In this document: positions 55,829-64,000 of the stretch, piece by piece
Layout of the letters: every line of letters starts with the position of its first letter
Position numbering within the stretch: the stretch's first letter is position 1
Source: Ensifer sp. LC11
GTDB taxonomy: Bacteria > Pseudomonadota > Alphaproteobacteria > Rhizobiales > Rhizobiaceae
NCBI RefSeq assembly: GCF_001695835.1
Contig: NZ_MBSO01000013.1
Span: 82,854 to 146,853, forward strand
Length of the DNA: 64,000 nucleotides
Direction: 5' to 3'
Program-made: the position numbers and the translations under genes
The notes under the pieces: generated by a model
Told to the model about the DNA's origin: nothing
The model's input: only the letters and a program-made list of their open reading frames with translations
The model's database searches: none

Positions 55829-56971
55829 ATGGCCCTCATCAACCTGCCTGCCTTCGCCGACGCGCTGCTCGCCGATTTCGAAAGCCTCGACACGCTGCGT
55901 GTCGACACACCGGTGATCCAGCCCGCCGAGCCGTTCCTTGCCATGGCCGGCGAGGATCTGCGCCGCCGCATCTTCATGACCGAGAGCGAGACGGGCGAAA
56001 GCCTTTGCCTGCGCCCTGAGTTCACGATTCCGGTCTGCCTTCGCCATATCGAGGCGGTGACCGGCACGCCGAAGCGCTACGCCTATCTCGGCGAGGTCTT
56101 CCGTCAGCGCCGTGAAGGCGGCAACGAGTTCTACCAGGCCGGCATCGAGGATCTCGGCGACACCGATACTGCCGCGGCCGATGCACGCGTCGTCGGCGAT
56201 GCGATGCGCGTCGTCGCCAATCGCTTGCCGGGCCGCGCTCTCAGCGTGACCCTTGGCGATCAGGCGGTGTTCGAGGCGGTCGTCGGTGCCTGCGGTCTGC
56301 CGGCCGGCTGGCAGAAGCGGCTGATTCATGCCTTCGGCGACCAGAAGCACCTGCAGAAGCTGCTGACGGAGCTTGCTCACCCAAGGACGGTCGGCGTCTT
56401 CGGTCCCGAAGTGGTGCGCCTGTCGATGGATGGCCTGCTCGAAGACGAGGATCGTCTCGTCGCTCACGTTGCCGAAACGATGGAGGCGACCGGCTATTCG
56501 ACCAATGCCAGCCGCTCGCCGCAGGATATCGCGCGGCGGCTGAAGGAAAAGATGGAGCTGGCAAACACCAGGCTCGACCGCAAGACGCTCGATCTTGTCG
56601 GCGAGTTCCTGGCGCTCGACGTGCCGCTCGCCGATGCCCCGGCCGCGCTTTCTGCCTTCGCCAAGAAGTCCGGCCTGAAGCTCGATGAGGCGCTCGCCCG
56701 CTTCGATGCCCGTGTCGCAGCACTTTCCACGGCCGGTGCCGACATCGGCGCGATCCGCTATCGCGCGGCCTTCGGCCGCCCGCTCGACTATTACACCGGC
56801 CTCGTGTTCGAGGTCGAGGTCGCCGGCACCCACGCGGTTCTGGCAGGCGGAGGGCGGTTCGACCGTCTGCTGACGCTGCTTGGCGCCCGCGAACACATCC
56901 CGGCCGTCGGCTTCTCGCTGTGGCTCGACCGCATCGAAAAGGCGATTACCTCCCAGGGAGGCGTTCAATGA
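55829..56971 (+). CDS. hisZ: ATP phosphoribosyltransferase regulatory subunit HisZ
   Basis: This is a 380-aa HisRS-like protein without tRNA charging function. It contains class II core segments ([54 protein letters not shown]) but lacks the anticodon domain. It combines with the short HisG to form the histidine-biosynthetic enzyme and its feedback site. It lies 5 bases after hisS and overlaps hisG by 4 bases. The companion HisG is the short form, as expected. Confidence 0.95.
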   Translation: MALINLPAFADALLADFESLDTLRVDTPVIQPAEPFLAMAGEDLRRRIFMTESETGESLCLRPEFTIPVCLRHIEAVTGTPKRYAYLGEVFRQRREGGNEFYQAGIEDLGDTDTAAADARVVGDAMRVVANRLPGRALSVTLGDQAVFEAVVGACGLPAGWQKRLIHAFGDQKHLQKLLTELAHPRTVGVFGPEVVRLSMDGLLEDEDRLVAHVAETMEATGYSTNASRSPQDIARRLKEKMELANTRLDRKTLDLVGEFLALDVPLADAPAALSAFAKKSGLKLDEALARFDARVAALSTAGADIGAIRYRAAFGRPLDYYTGLVFEVEVAGTHAVLAGGGRFDRLLTLLGAREHIPAVGFSLWLDRIEKAITSQGGVQ

Positions 56972-57663
56972 CCATCACCATCGCTCTGCCGTCCAAGGGG
57001 CGGATGAAGGATGACGCCTCGGCGATCTTCGAGCGGGCCGGCATGAAGATCGTCGCCGTCGGCAACGATCGCTCCTACCGTGGCCGGGTCGAAGGCTCGG
57101 ATGATGTCGAGATAGCGTTCCTCTCGGCGTCGGAAATTTCGCGCGAACTCGGCAATGGCTTGATCGATTTCGGCGTCACCGGCGAGGACCTGGTGCGCGA
57201 GGGGCTTGCCAACGCGGATGCCCGCGTCGAGTTCTGTGCCCGTCTCGGCTTCGGCCATGCGGACGTCGTCGTTGCGGTGCCGGAGATCTGGTACGACGTC
57301 GACACCATGGCCGATCTTGGCGACGTTGCCGCCGACTTTCGCGCCCGCCATGGCCGCCGCCTGGCGATCGCCACCAAGTACTGGCGGTTGACGCAGAGCC
57401 ACTTCTCGGGCAGCCACGGCATCCAGCTCTATCGCATCGTCGAGAGCCTCGGCGCCACCGAAGGCGCGCCCGCCTCGGGCTCTGCCGATATCATCGTCGA
57501 CATCACCTCGACCGGCTCGACGCTGAAAGCGAACCACCTGAAGATCCTGACGGATGGCGTGATCCTGCGTTCCGAGGCCTGCCTGGTGCGGGCACGCAAG
57601 GCGGCCCATGACGGCGATCCGGTCGTGGCCCGCGTCATCGCAGCGGTTCGCGGCGTGCTTTGA
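56968..57663 (+). CDS. hisG: ATP phosphoribosyltransferase, short form HisG
   Basis: This is a 231-aa catalytic subunit for the first step of histidine biosynthesis. It shows [34 protein letters not shown] and the PRPP loop region [20 protein letters not shown]. The short form lacks the C-terminal regulatory domain and needs HisZ, which is encoded just upstream. ATG overlaps the hisZ stop codon. Confidence 0.95.
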   Translation: MTITIALPSKGRMKDDASAIFERAGMKIVAVGNDRSYRGRVEGSDDVEIAFLSASEISRELGNGLIDFGVTGEDLVREGLANADARVEFCARLGFGHADVVVAVPEIWYDVDTMADLGDVAADFRARHGRRLAIATKYWRLTQSHFSGSHGIQLYRIVESLGATEGAPASGSADIIVDITSTGSTLKANHLKILTDGVILRSEACLVRARKAAHDGDPVVARVIAAVRGVL

Positions 57664-57814
57664 AGCTGGGTCGAGCGGACGGGAACACTCCGGCGGAACA
57701 GCTTGTGTTGTTCAAGGGCTATAAAAATTAGGGTAGGGCCCTCACAAGGCGCACCCTCCGCTCCTATGTAAGGTACGCCAACGGCGTTCCTGCCGTTCTT
57801 CCCAGGAGACCTTC

Positions 57815-58522
57815 ATGGCCGATCTTTCCACCTTTCCGATCACCAAGCGCTGGCCGGCGAAAAACCCCGATATCATCCAGCTTTATTCGCTGCCGACGCC
57901 GAATGGCGTGAAGGTCTCGATTGCGCTCGAAGAGCTGGGTCTCTCCTACGAGCCTCATCGGATCGCCTTCGATGCCAACGAACAGAAATCGCCGGAGTTC
58001 GTCTCGCTCAATCCGAATGGTCGCATCCCCGCGATCATCGATCCCAATGGTCCGGATGGAAAACCGATCGGCCTCTTCGAGTCCGGCGCGATCCTGATCT
58101 ATCTGGCCGAGAAGACCGGCAAGCTGCTGCCGATCGATGCCGCCGGCCGCTACGAGACCATCTCATGGGTGATGTTCCAGATGGGCGGCGTCGGCCCGAT
58201 GTTCGGCCAGTTCGGCCATTTCTTCAAGTTTGCGGCCGACAAGGTCGCCAACAATTCCTATCCGGTCGAGCGTTACCGTGACGAATCGAAGCGTCTTCTC
58301 ACCGTGCTGGAAGCGCGTCTTGAGGGGCGGCAATGGCTGATGGGTGACGACTACACGATCGCCGACATTGCGACCTACCCCTGGGTCGAGGGCGCGCGCC
58401 GGTTCTATGGCGGTGCCGAGGTCCTCGACTACAAGAGCTTTCCGAATGTGATGGCCTGGGTCGAGCGTGGCCTGTCGCGCCCGGCGGCTTTAAAGGGCAT
58501 GGAAGTGCCGCGTAAGGAATAG
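57815..58522 (+). CDS. Glutathione S-transferase (YfcG/Ure2p-like)
   Basis: This is a 235-aa cytosolic GST. The thioredoxin-like N-terminal domain has IQLYSLPTPNGVKVSIALEE, NPNGRIPAI and FESGAILIYLAEK (glutathione-binding SNAIL/ESGAI type). The helical C-terminal domain has GDDYTIADIATYPWV. The T-P-N motif resembles nu-class YfcG enzymes that use glutathione disulfide. It is a monocistronic gene; ATG 57815 has GGAGACC upstream. It fits with gshA at 37.9 kb. Confidence 0.92.
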   Translation: MADLSTFPITKRWPAKNPDIIQLYSLPTPNGVKVSIALEELGLSYEPHRIAFDANEQKSPEFVSLNPNGRIPAIIDPNGPDGKPIGLFESGAILIYLAEKTGKLLPIDAAGRYETISWVMFQMGGVGPMFGQFGHFFKFAADKVANNSYPVERYRDESKRLLTVLEARLEGRQWLMGDDYTIADIATYPWVEGARRFYGGAEVLDYKSFPNVMAWVERGLSRPAALKGMEVPRKE

Positions 58523-58610
58523 CAATGGTGATCGCCCTGTGCCTGAGTTGACGAAGCTCGGGCACAAGGCTAGGCCTTGCTGTACAGACGAATAAGAAGC
58601 AGGTGAAAGC

Positions 58611-59834
58611 GTGTCGGGAAGGCTTGTTGTTGTCGGTGGCGGTCAGGCCGCCTTTGCTCTGGTTGCGAAGCTCCGTGCCTTGAAGGACGAGCGGCCGATC
58701 ACCATCGTTGCGTCCGAAGCAAGTCTGCCCTACCAGCGCCCGCCGCTTTCCAAGAAGTATCTGCTGCGCGAGATGAGCCTTGATCGGCTGCTCTACCGGC
58801 CGGAAGCCTGGTACGGCGAGCACAATGTCGACATCCGGCTCGAAACGATGGTGACCGGACTTGATCGTGCCGGCAAGCGCGTGACGCTCAGCGATGGAAC
58901 CTCGCTCGAATACGATGTGCTCGCCTTTGCGACGGGCGCCACACCGCGCCGCCTGCCTGCCTCCGTTGGCGGCGAACTCGACGGCGTGTTCGTCGTGCGC
59001 GACTTCCAGGATGCGGATCGCCTCGCCGAGGAAATGAAGCCTGGTCGCCGCGCGCTTGTCGTCGGCGGCGGCTACATTGGCCTTGAAGCGGCAGCCGTCG
59101 CCCGCACCTGCGGGCTTGAAGTGACCGTCATCGAGATGGCCGACCGTATCCTGCAGCGCGTTGCCTCGGCGGCAACATCGGGCATCGTCCGCGGCATTCA
59201 TCGCGCCCGTGGCGTCGATGTCCGCGAAGGCACCGGCCTCAATCGCCTCGTCGGCGAAAGGGGCCGCGTGATTGCAGCGGAACTCTCGGATGGGTCCACC
59301 TTGCCCGTCGACGTCGTGATTGTCGGCATTGGCGTCACCGCCAATGATCGTCTCGCGCACGACGCCGGCCTGGAGACGGCGGGCGGCATCGTCGTCGACG
59401 CCTACGGACGAACTGCCGACCCGGCGATTTTCGCCATGGGCGATTGTGCGGTGCTTCCTTTCGAGAATCTGCGCATTCGGCTGGAATCGGTGCAGAACGC
59501 CGTCGACCAGGCTGAGGCGATTGCGGCGATCCTTGCCGGCAGCGATGCCCCCTACGATCCCAAACCCTGGTTCTGGTCGGATCAGTACGATGTCAAACTG
59601 CAGATCGCCGGCTTCGGTCTCGGCCATGACGAAACGATCGTCAGGCCGGGGCAGCGCGAAGGCAGCGTCTCTGTCTGGTATTTCAGGCAGGGGCGGTTCG
59701 TCGCCGTCGATGCAATCAATGATGCCAAGGCCTATGTTACGGGCAAGAAGCTGCTCGAAACCGGCGTCAATCCCGATCGGGCCGCCATCGCCGATCCGCA
59801 ATCGGACCTCAAAGCGTTGCTTTCGCCGGCATAG
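58611..59834 (+). CDS. FAD-dependent ferredoxin/rubredoxin reductase-type oxidoreductase
   Basis: This is a 407-aa pyridine-nucleotide-disulfide-fold reductase of the ferredoxin-NAD reductase group (as in oxygenase electron chains). FAD motif RLVVVGGGQAAFALVAKLRA lies at the N-terminus, PYQRPPLSKKYLL is seen, the NAD motif is ALVVGGGYIGLEAAAVARTC, and the C-terminal FAD segment is IFAMGDCAVLP. It passes electrons from NADH to a ferredoxin. No ferredoxin gene is adjacent. The start is GTG 58611 with CAGGTGAAAG upstream. Confidence 0.92.
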   Translation: MSGRLVVVGGGQAAFALVAKLRALKDERPITIVASEASLPYQRPPLSKKYLLREMSLDRLLYRPEAWYGEHNVDIRLETMVTGLDRAGKRVTLSDGTSLEYDVLAFATGATPRRLPASVGGELDGVFVVRDFQDADRLAEEMKPGRRALVVGGGYIGLEAAAVARTCGLEVTVIEMADRILQRVASAATSGIVRGIHRARGVDVREGTGLNRLVGERGRVIAAELSDGSTLPVDVVIVGIGVTANDRLAHDAGLETAGGIVVDAYGRTADPAIFAMGDCAVLPFENLRIRLESVQNAVDQAEAIAAILAGSDAPYDPKPWFWSDQYDVKLQIAGFGLGHDETIVRPGQREGSVSVWYFRQGRFVAVDAINDAKAYVTGKKLLETGVNPDRAAIADPQSDLKALLSPA

Positions 59835-60050
59835 GTCGCGGAACCACGCGGGGCAGCGCTCTACGCCGACTGCAACTTAGAGATGGCTCGCCTTCAATTT
59901 TCATTAACGACGAAACTATTGTTTCGCCACGCACCTGTGCGCTGGAACCACGATTTATCATTTCCTTAAATCACCAGACGCCAACACAAGGTCGCTAAAC
60001 TGGAGGCGAGAGGTCTCGTTTCCCGGCGTTTTTGATTTAGGCGATTGGCG

Positions 60051-62849
60051 ATGTTCAAGGTTCTTACCTGCCTGGTGGTCGAGCATAATCCGAAGCTGGT
60101 CGTTTTGGCCGCGCTCGTCTGCTTTCTTTCGAGCTATGGTGCCGTGACCTTGCTTCAGCGTGGGCGTGCTTCGTCCGGCAAAGCGAAGGCGATCTGGGCA
60201 ACGGCTGCCGGCATCGCCAGCGGCTTCGGCATCTGGGCCACCCACTTCATCGCTATGCTCGCCTACGACCCCGGCGTCGTCCTCGGTTATCAGATGGACC
60301 TCACCGGTCTGTCGCTTGCCGTCGCAATCATCCTGACCACGACGGCTTTGCTGATCGCGACCCATGTACAGGATCGCCTCGGCTGGATCGTTGGCGGCTT
60401 CGTTCTCGGCGGCGGCGTCGCCTGCATGCATTTTCTCGGCATGGCGGCGCTCGATGTACCCGGCAGCATTCGCTGGGATGCAACCCTGGTCGTTGCCTCG
60501 ATCGTCGCCGGCTCGCTGTTCGACATCGCGGCACTTCGCACGATCGCCCGCGTCGGCAGCCCGCTGAAAGCGAAGATTGTCGCTACCCTGCTCATGACGC
60601 TCGGGATCGTCGCCCTGCATTTTACTGCGATGGGGGCCGTGACGATCGAAGCCGATCTGCTTGCTCCGAGCCACGAAGGTTTGATCCAGCCGCACCTGCT
60701 GGCCTTCGTCATCGCCGGTACCGCCTTCTTCCTCTTGTCGATGGTGCTGATTGCCGCCGGCTTCGCCCATCATGCCGAGCTCTCCGCCGCTGCGGCCGAG
60801 CGGGAGTTCGCCCGCTTCGTGCGCAGCGTCAAGGACTACGCGATCTACATGCTTGACGTCGACGGCCGCGTGGCGAGCTGGAACGCCGGCGCCGAGGCGA
60901 ACAAGGGCTATCGGGCCGAGGAGATCGTCGGCAAGAACTTCGCCTGCTTCTATTCGGAAGCGGATCAACGCGATGGCGTGCCGCAGAAGGCGCTTGAAGT
61001 GGCTCTCGGCAACGGCAAGTATGAAAACGAAGGCTGGCGCTATCGCAGGGACGGCTCCCGTTTCTGGGCCCATGTGGTAATCGACCCGTTCCTCGATGAG
61101 GAGGGCAGGCACGCCGGCTTCATCAAGATCGTCAAGGATATCACCAAGGCCAAGGTCGATGCCGATCGGATCGCCGAAGTCAGCAACAATCTCGACGTTG
61201 CGCTCGAAAACATGTCGCAGGGCATCTGCCTGTTCGACAGCAGCGACCGTCTGCTTCTGTCGAACCGACGTTGCCGCGAGATTTTCGGCTTCTCCGAGAC
61301 GCTCGCCGGCCAGGGCCTGACGTTCCGTGAGATCCTCGATATCGTCTTCGTCCGCATCTACTCCGATCCGGCGATCGCGAAGGCCAAGGCCGAAGAACTC
61401 TATCAGAAGCACCGGATCGAAATGGTCGGCAAGGGCGGCGGCGATATCGTCGAGAAGCTCGCCAACGGCCGCTCGATCCTAACCAAGCATCGCACGCTTC
61501 CCGATGGTGGCTGGGTCAGCACCTATGAGGACATTACCGAGCGGCTCGACACCGAAGAGCAGATCACCTTCCTGGCACGCCACGACAGTCTGACGGGCCT
61601 GCCAAACCGCCTGCAGTTCAGCAGCTATCTCGAGGAAGAGCTGGACGCGGCCGCCTGGTTCAACCGCAAGGTTGCGGTCATCGGCATCGACCTTAACAAG
61701 TTCAAGGAAGTCAACGATCTGCATGGCCATGCCGCCGGCGATTTCGTGCTGGTGACGATTGCCCAGCGCATGAAAGGCCTGCTGCAGGAGGGCGAGTTCG
61801 TGGCCCGCTTCGGCGGCGACGAATTTGCTGCGGTTAAGCGCTTCGAGGAACTGGCTGAACTCAACGACTTCCTGCGCCGGATCGAAAAGAGCCTGCATGA
61901 AGAAATGCGTTTCGGCGATTTCGAGCTCAAATCCGGCGGCAGCATGGGCGTCGCCATCTATCCGCAGGATGCGGAAACGGCGGACACCCTGATCAACAAT
62001 GCCGACCTCGCCATGTACCGGGCGAAGGCGGCACTCAACCAGACGGTCTGCTTCTACGAGGTATCGATGGACGAAGCTGCACGTCAGCGGCGCTCGCTTG
62101 CCAACGACCTGTGGGACGCGGTCGAAAAGAAGCAGCTTGCCTTGCACTACCAGGTGCAGAAGTCGGTGATGACCGGTGTCGTCATCGGCTACGAGGTGCT
62201 TCTGCGCTGGAACCATCCCGAACGCGGCATGGTGCCGCCGAGCGAGTTCATCCCGCTGGCCGAAGAGTGCGGCGCTATCCTTCCGATCGGTGAATGGGTT
62301 CTGCGCGAGGCCTGCCGCGAGGCAGCAGGCTGGGAAAGCAACCACAAGATCGCCGTCAACCTCTCACCCGTCCAGCTTGCCAATGGTGATATCGTCAGCC
62401 TGGTGCAGGATGTTCTGGCGCAGACCGGTCTCGATCCGAAGCGGCTGGAGCTGGAAATCACGGAATCGACGATCATCGACGACAAGGAACGCGCGCTGCT
62501 GACGCTGCGGCAGATCAAGGAACTCGGGGTCACGATCGCGATCGACGATTTCGGCACTGGATATTCCTCGCTCGAAACGCTCCGCTCCTTCCCCTTCGAC
62601 AAGATCAAGCTCGACAAGAGCTTCATGTGGGAAGTGGAGGGCAGTCCGCAGGCCAAGGCGATCGTTCGCGCCATCCTGGCGCTCGGGCAGAGCCTGTCCG
62701 TGCCGGTTCTGGCCGAAGGCGTCGAGACGCAGAAACAGCTCGACATCCTGCAGGCCGAGGGTTGCGACGAGGCGCAGGGCTATCTGCTGGGGCGCCCGGC
62801 CCCAATAACACTGCTGTTTAGCGGTGACGACGAAGCAGCGGCCGCCTGA
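60051..62849 (+). CDS. MHYT-PAS-GGDEF-EAL membrane cyclic-di-GMP signalling protein
   Basis: This is a 932-aa protein. The N-terminal MHYT sensor has about seven helices with repeated motifs (WATHFIAM, CMHFLGM, LHFTAMG), which may bind copper. Two PAS-like segments follow (about 260-385 and 390-520). A GGDEF domain has an intact FGGDEF signature (about 588-592), followed by an EAL domain with YEVLLRWNHP (EVL, E714) and DDFGTGYSS. Both active-site sets look largely intact, so synthase, hydrolase or both are possible. ATG 60051 is preferred over TTG 60045. Isolated gene. Confidence 0.94.
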   Translation: MFKVLTCLVVEHNPKLVVLAALVCFLSSYGAVTLLQRGRASSGKAKAIWATAAGIASGFGIWATHFIAMLAYDPGVVLGYQMDLTGLSLAVAIILTTTALLIATHVQDRLGWIVGGFVLGGGVACMHFLGMAALDVPGSIRWDATLVVASIVAGSLFDIAALRTIARVGSPLKAKIVATLLMTLGIVALHFTAMGAVTIEADLLAPSHEGLIQPHLLAFVIAGTAFFLLSMVLIAAGFAHHAELSAAAAEREFARFVRSVKDYAIYMLDVDGRVASWNAGAEANKGYRAEEIVGKNFACFYSEADQRDGVPQKALEVALGNGKYENEGWRYRRDGSRFWAHVVIDPFLDEEGRHAGFIKIVKDITKAKVDADRIAEVSNNLDVALENMSQGICLFDSSDRLLLSNRRCREIFGFSETLAGQGLTFREILDIVFVRIYSDPAIAKAKAEELYQKHRIEMVGKGGGDIVEKLANGRSILTKHRTLPDGGWVSTYEDITERLDTEEQITFLARHDSLTGLPNRLQFSSYLEEELDAAAWFNRKVAVIGIDLNKFKEVNDLHGHAAGDFVLVTIAQRMKGLLQEGEFVARFGGDEFAAVKRFEELAELNDFLRRIEKSLHEEMRFGDFELKSGGSMGVAIYPQDAETADTLINNADLAMYRAKAALNQTVCFYEVSMDEAARQRRSLANDLWDAVEKKQLALHYQVQKSVMTGVVIGYEVLLRWNHPERGMVPPSEFIPLAEECGAILPIGEWVLREACREAAGWESNHKIAVNLSPVQLANGDIVSLVQDVLAQTGLDPKRLELEITESTIIDDKERALLTLRQIKELGVTIAIDDFGTGYSSLETLRSFPFDKIKLDKSFMWEVEGSPQAKAIVRAILALGQSLSVPVLAEGVETQKQLDILQAEGCDEAQGYLLGRPAPITLLFSGDDEAAAA

Positions 62850-62978
62850 TCGCCAACTCCGCCCAACCGCAGAGAGCGCTCACCGCGATCGCCACAGAAG
62901 GCGGTCGCGCAAAATTCTACGGTCTTCTTGTCTCAGTTTCGCTCTCGGCGCGTCCGCAGACTGCCAGCGGCAACTGTA

Positions 62979-63428
62979 CTATTGGCGCAGCGGCGTTCGA
63001 CCCGCAACGTCCACGAGGAAGCGCGGGAAGAAGAAGACACCGAGGATCGTGCCCGAGTAGCGCTGTTCGAGACCCGACGATTCTCCGATGCAGAACAGCG
63101 GCTGTTTCTGGCCGGATTCTTCGAGTGCGATTGTCGTTGAAAAGCAGAAGGATGAGCAACTCGTTGCGGCCTGTTCGAAAAGTTCGAGCACGTGGTTGCG
63201 ATCGGCCGGGTCATAGCAGCGGACGAAGTTGAGAAGCCCGCATTCGCCGTCGCGCAGGCCGTGGATGGCCGCGGCTTTCTCGCCAAGGCGAAACAGGCCG
63301 GTCGACAGATCGCCGGACCAACCCTCCGAGACGCAGAACTGCTCCAGGAATTCAGGATGTGGAAGGCCGGGATGTGGCTGTCCCGGAGAGCCGAGGGGAA
63401 CGGAATTTGCTCTCGTGATCTTGAACAC
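62979..63428 (-). CDS. Single-domain PAS-like protein, copy 2
   Basis: This is a 149-aa protein related to the 53450 protein. The shared pattern includes GDLSTGLFRLGEKAA, LLNFVRCYDPADRNHVLELF and ATSCSSFCFSTT. It carries no output domain. The start is GTG 63428, preceded by a GGGG stretch. It lies downstream of, and convergent with, the c-di-GMP gene. A sensor or adaptor role is conjectural. Confidence 0.75.
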   Translation of the reverse strand: MFKITRANSVPLGSPGQPHPGLPHPEFLEQFCVSEGWSGDLSTGLFRLGEKAAAIHGLRDGECGLLNFVRCYDPADRNHVLELFEQAATSCSSFCFSTTIALEESGQKQPLFCIGESSGLEQRYSGTILGVFFFPRFLVDVAGRTPLRQ

Positions 63429-63957
63429 GGTCTACCCCAGCAGAGTTCCCGGAGCCCGTCTTTGACGTTCCAGGAAACACGTCCCAATGTGCAAATCCGG
63501 CCCAACATGACCAATACGAGAGAACACGCCACGTCGCGTGGGTGTTTCTCAAATGGAAAGGTCGCTAGATAGTGATGAAGCTCGCCAGCGAAATTATTTC
63601 GAAGGAGAGTGTCGGCTTAATTTGCGATTAAATACTATTGTTCTTTTCGTATATTCTCGAAGAGATCCCGGATAGGCAGATAATACGAAAAAGCCCCGGC
63701 GATTGGCCGCTTGCCCTTGGTCTGCCACCAGTCTCCCGTGAATCTCCGCTCACTTGGGGCGCTGTTATAGTTCGTTTTTTTTCGACTTCAACGGTTTTTT
63801 GAAGCCGGATTACAACCGGCAGGAATTTTCTGCGGAGAGATTGGCGGGATGCTCCGTCAGTTCCAAACGGCATTGATAAAAAACAAGTCATGACCTCCAC
63901 CAGAGGTGGAGGTTTGAAACGCTGCGCTTGAACCGCTAGAAGCGGTTTTGCTATAGG
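63429..63957. other. Intergenic region at the right end with hairpins
   Basis: About 530 bases are partly AT-rich (63590-63660 and 63770-63800). ACCTCCACC (63893-63901) and GGTGGAGGT (63905-63913) form a perfect 9-bp stem around AGA, and AACCGCT-AGA-AGCGGTT (63931-63947) forms a 7-bp stem. Both lie downstream of a possible minus-strand gene end. Short frames elsewhere are not supported. Confidence 0.5.
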
Positions 63958-64000
63958 TTAGTAGCTACGGTTAAAGAGGTCGGCAAAGTCGGAAGCTTTG
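63958..64000 (-). CDS. Possible C-terminal fragment of a minus-strand gene cut by the window edge
   Basis: On the minus strand the frame reads KASDFADLFNRSY and stops at TAA 63960-63958. Two hairpins just beyond the stop are placed as a terminator. The composition is plausible for a protein end, but 13 codons give no family. An insertion-sequence or tnpB-type gene end is possible but not shown. Confidence 0.3.
   Translation of the reverse strand, partial: KASDFADLFNRSY

Noticed and set aside
63628..63900. 90-aa minus-strand frame in the right-hand intergenic region
   Set aside because: Atypical composition, no ribosome-binding site and no domain. It overlaps AT-rich spacer and a hairpin.

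Overview
The window looks like a stretch of chromosome from a Rhizobiaceae alphaproteobacterium, most likely Sinorhizobium/Ensifer. The GC content is high. The gene blocks (dipeptide ABC transporter, PhyR/NepR pair, guaB, oxyR-katA, gshA, glcDEF, hisS-hisZ-hisG) match my recollection of the S. meliloti chromosome. Family-level calls come from motifs read in the translations. Synteny and species are recollection plus inference, because no search could be run.

Layout. 1-4.0 kb: end of a solute-binding protein gene and dppBCDF-like transporter genes. 4.1-13.3 kb: RidA, an AI-2E family exporter, a PhyR-type response regulator facing a NepR-type anti-sigma factor, and several small stress-type genes (CsbD, two DUF1328-like membrane peptides, a basic 65-aa protein, a Thr/Pro-tailed membrane protein). 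Five sites in this stretch read exactly GGAAC-N16/17-CGTT, the promoter pattern of the EcfG/RpoE2 general-stress sigma factor, so this looks like a local general-stress regulon. A FAD oxidoreductase and a divergent SDR/TetR pair with an inverted-repeat operator lie within it.

13.5-20.9 kb: an accessory block on the minus strand. It holds a nucleotidyl cyclase/ATPase, a YcaO enzyme, a TfuA protein, a gluzincin-type metalloprotease and an unknown protein, and it ends next to a tRNA-Gln gene. YcaO plus TfuA is the signature of peptide or protein backbone thioamidation (or azoline chemistry), and no precursor peptide is obvious. This is the most interesting system in the window.

21-36 kb: ppx/gppA-like with rlmE and a VOC protein, a class B penicillin-binding protein, an MFS exporter, a metallo-beta-lactamase-fold protein, guaB, a MAPEG protein, a decapitated alcohol dehydrogenase behind an intact FixK/FNR box, a Tat-exported dienelactone hydrolase, and divergent oxyR/katA with an OxyR site between them. 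36-53 kb: LysR, DUF1127, DUF937-like, gshA, rsmE, a PiT phosphate transporter, NUDIX, GntR, DUF3422, a four-copy tandem palindrome array, LysR, glcDE-(membrane gene)-glcF, two L,D-transpeptidases and tag. 53-64 kb: two related PAS-like proteins, hisS-hisZ-hisG, a glutathione transferase, a ferredoxin reductase, an MHYT-PAS-GGDEF-EAL protein, and the clipped end of a possible minus-strand gene at the right edge.

Two repeat types stand out. One is a pair of dispersed elements that each encode the same kind of 13-residue peptide inside a covarying hairpin. The other is the 52-bp tandem palindrome.
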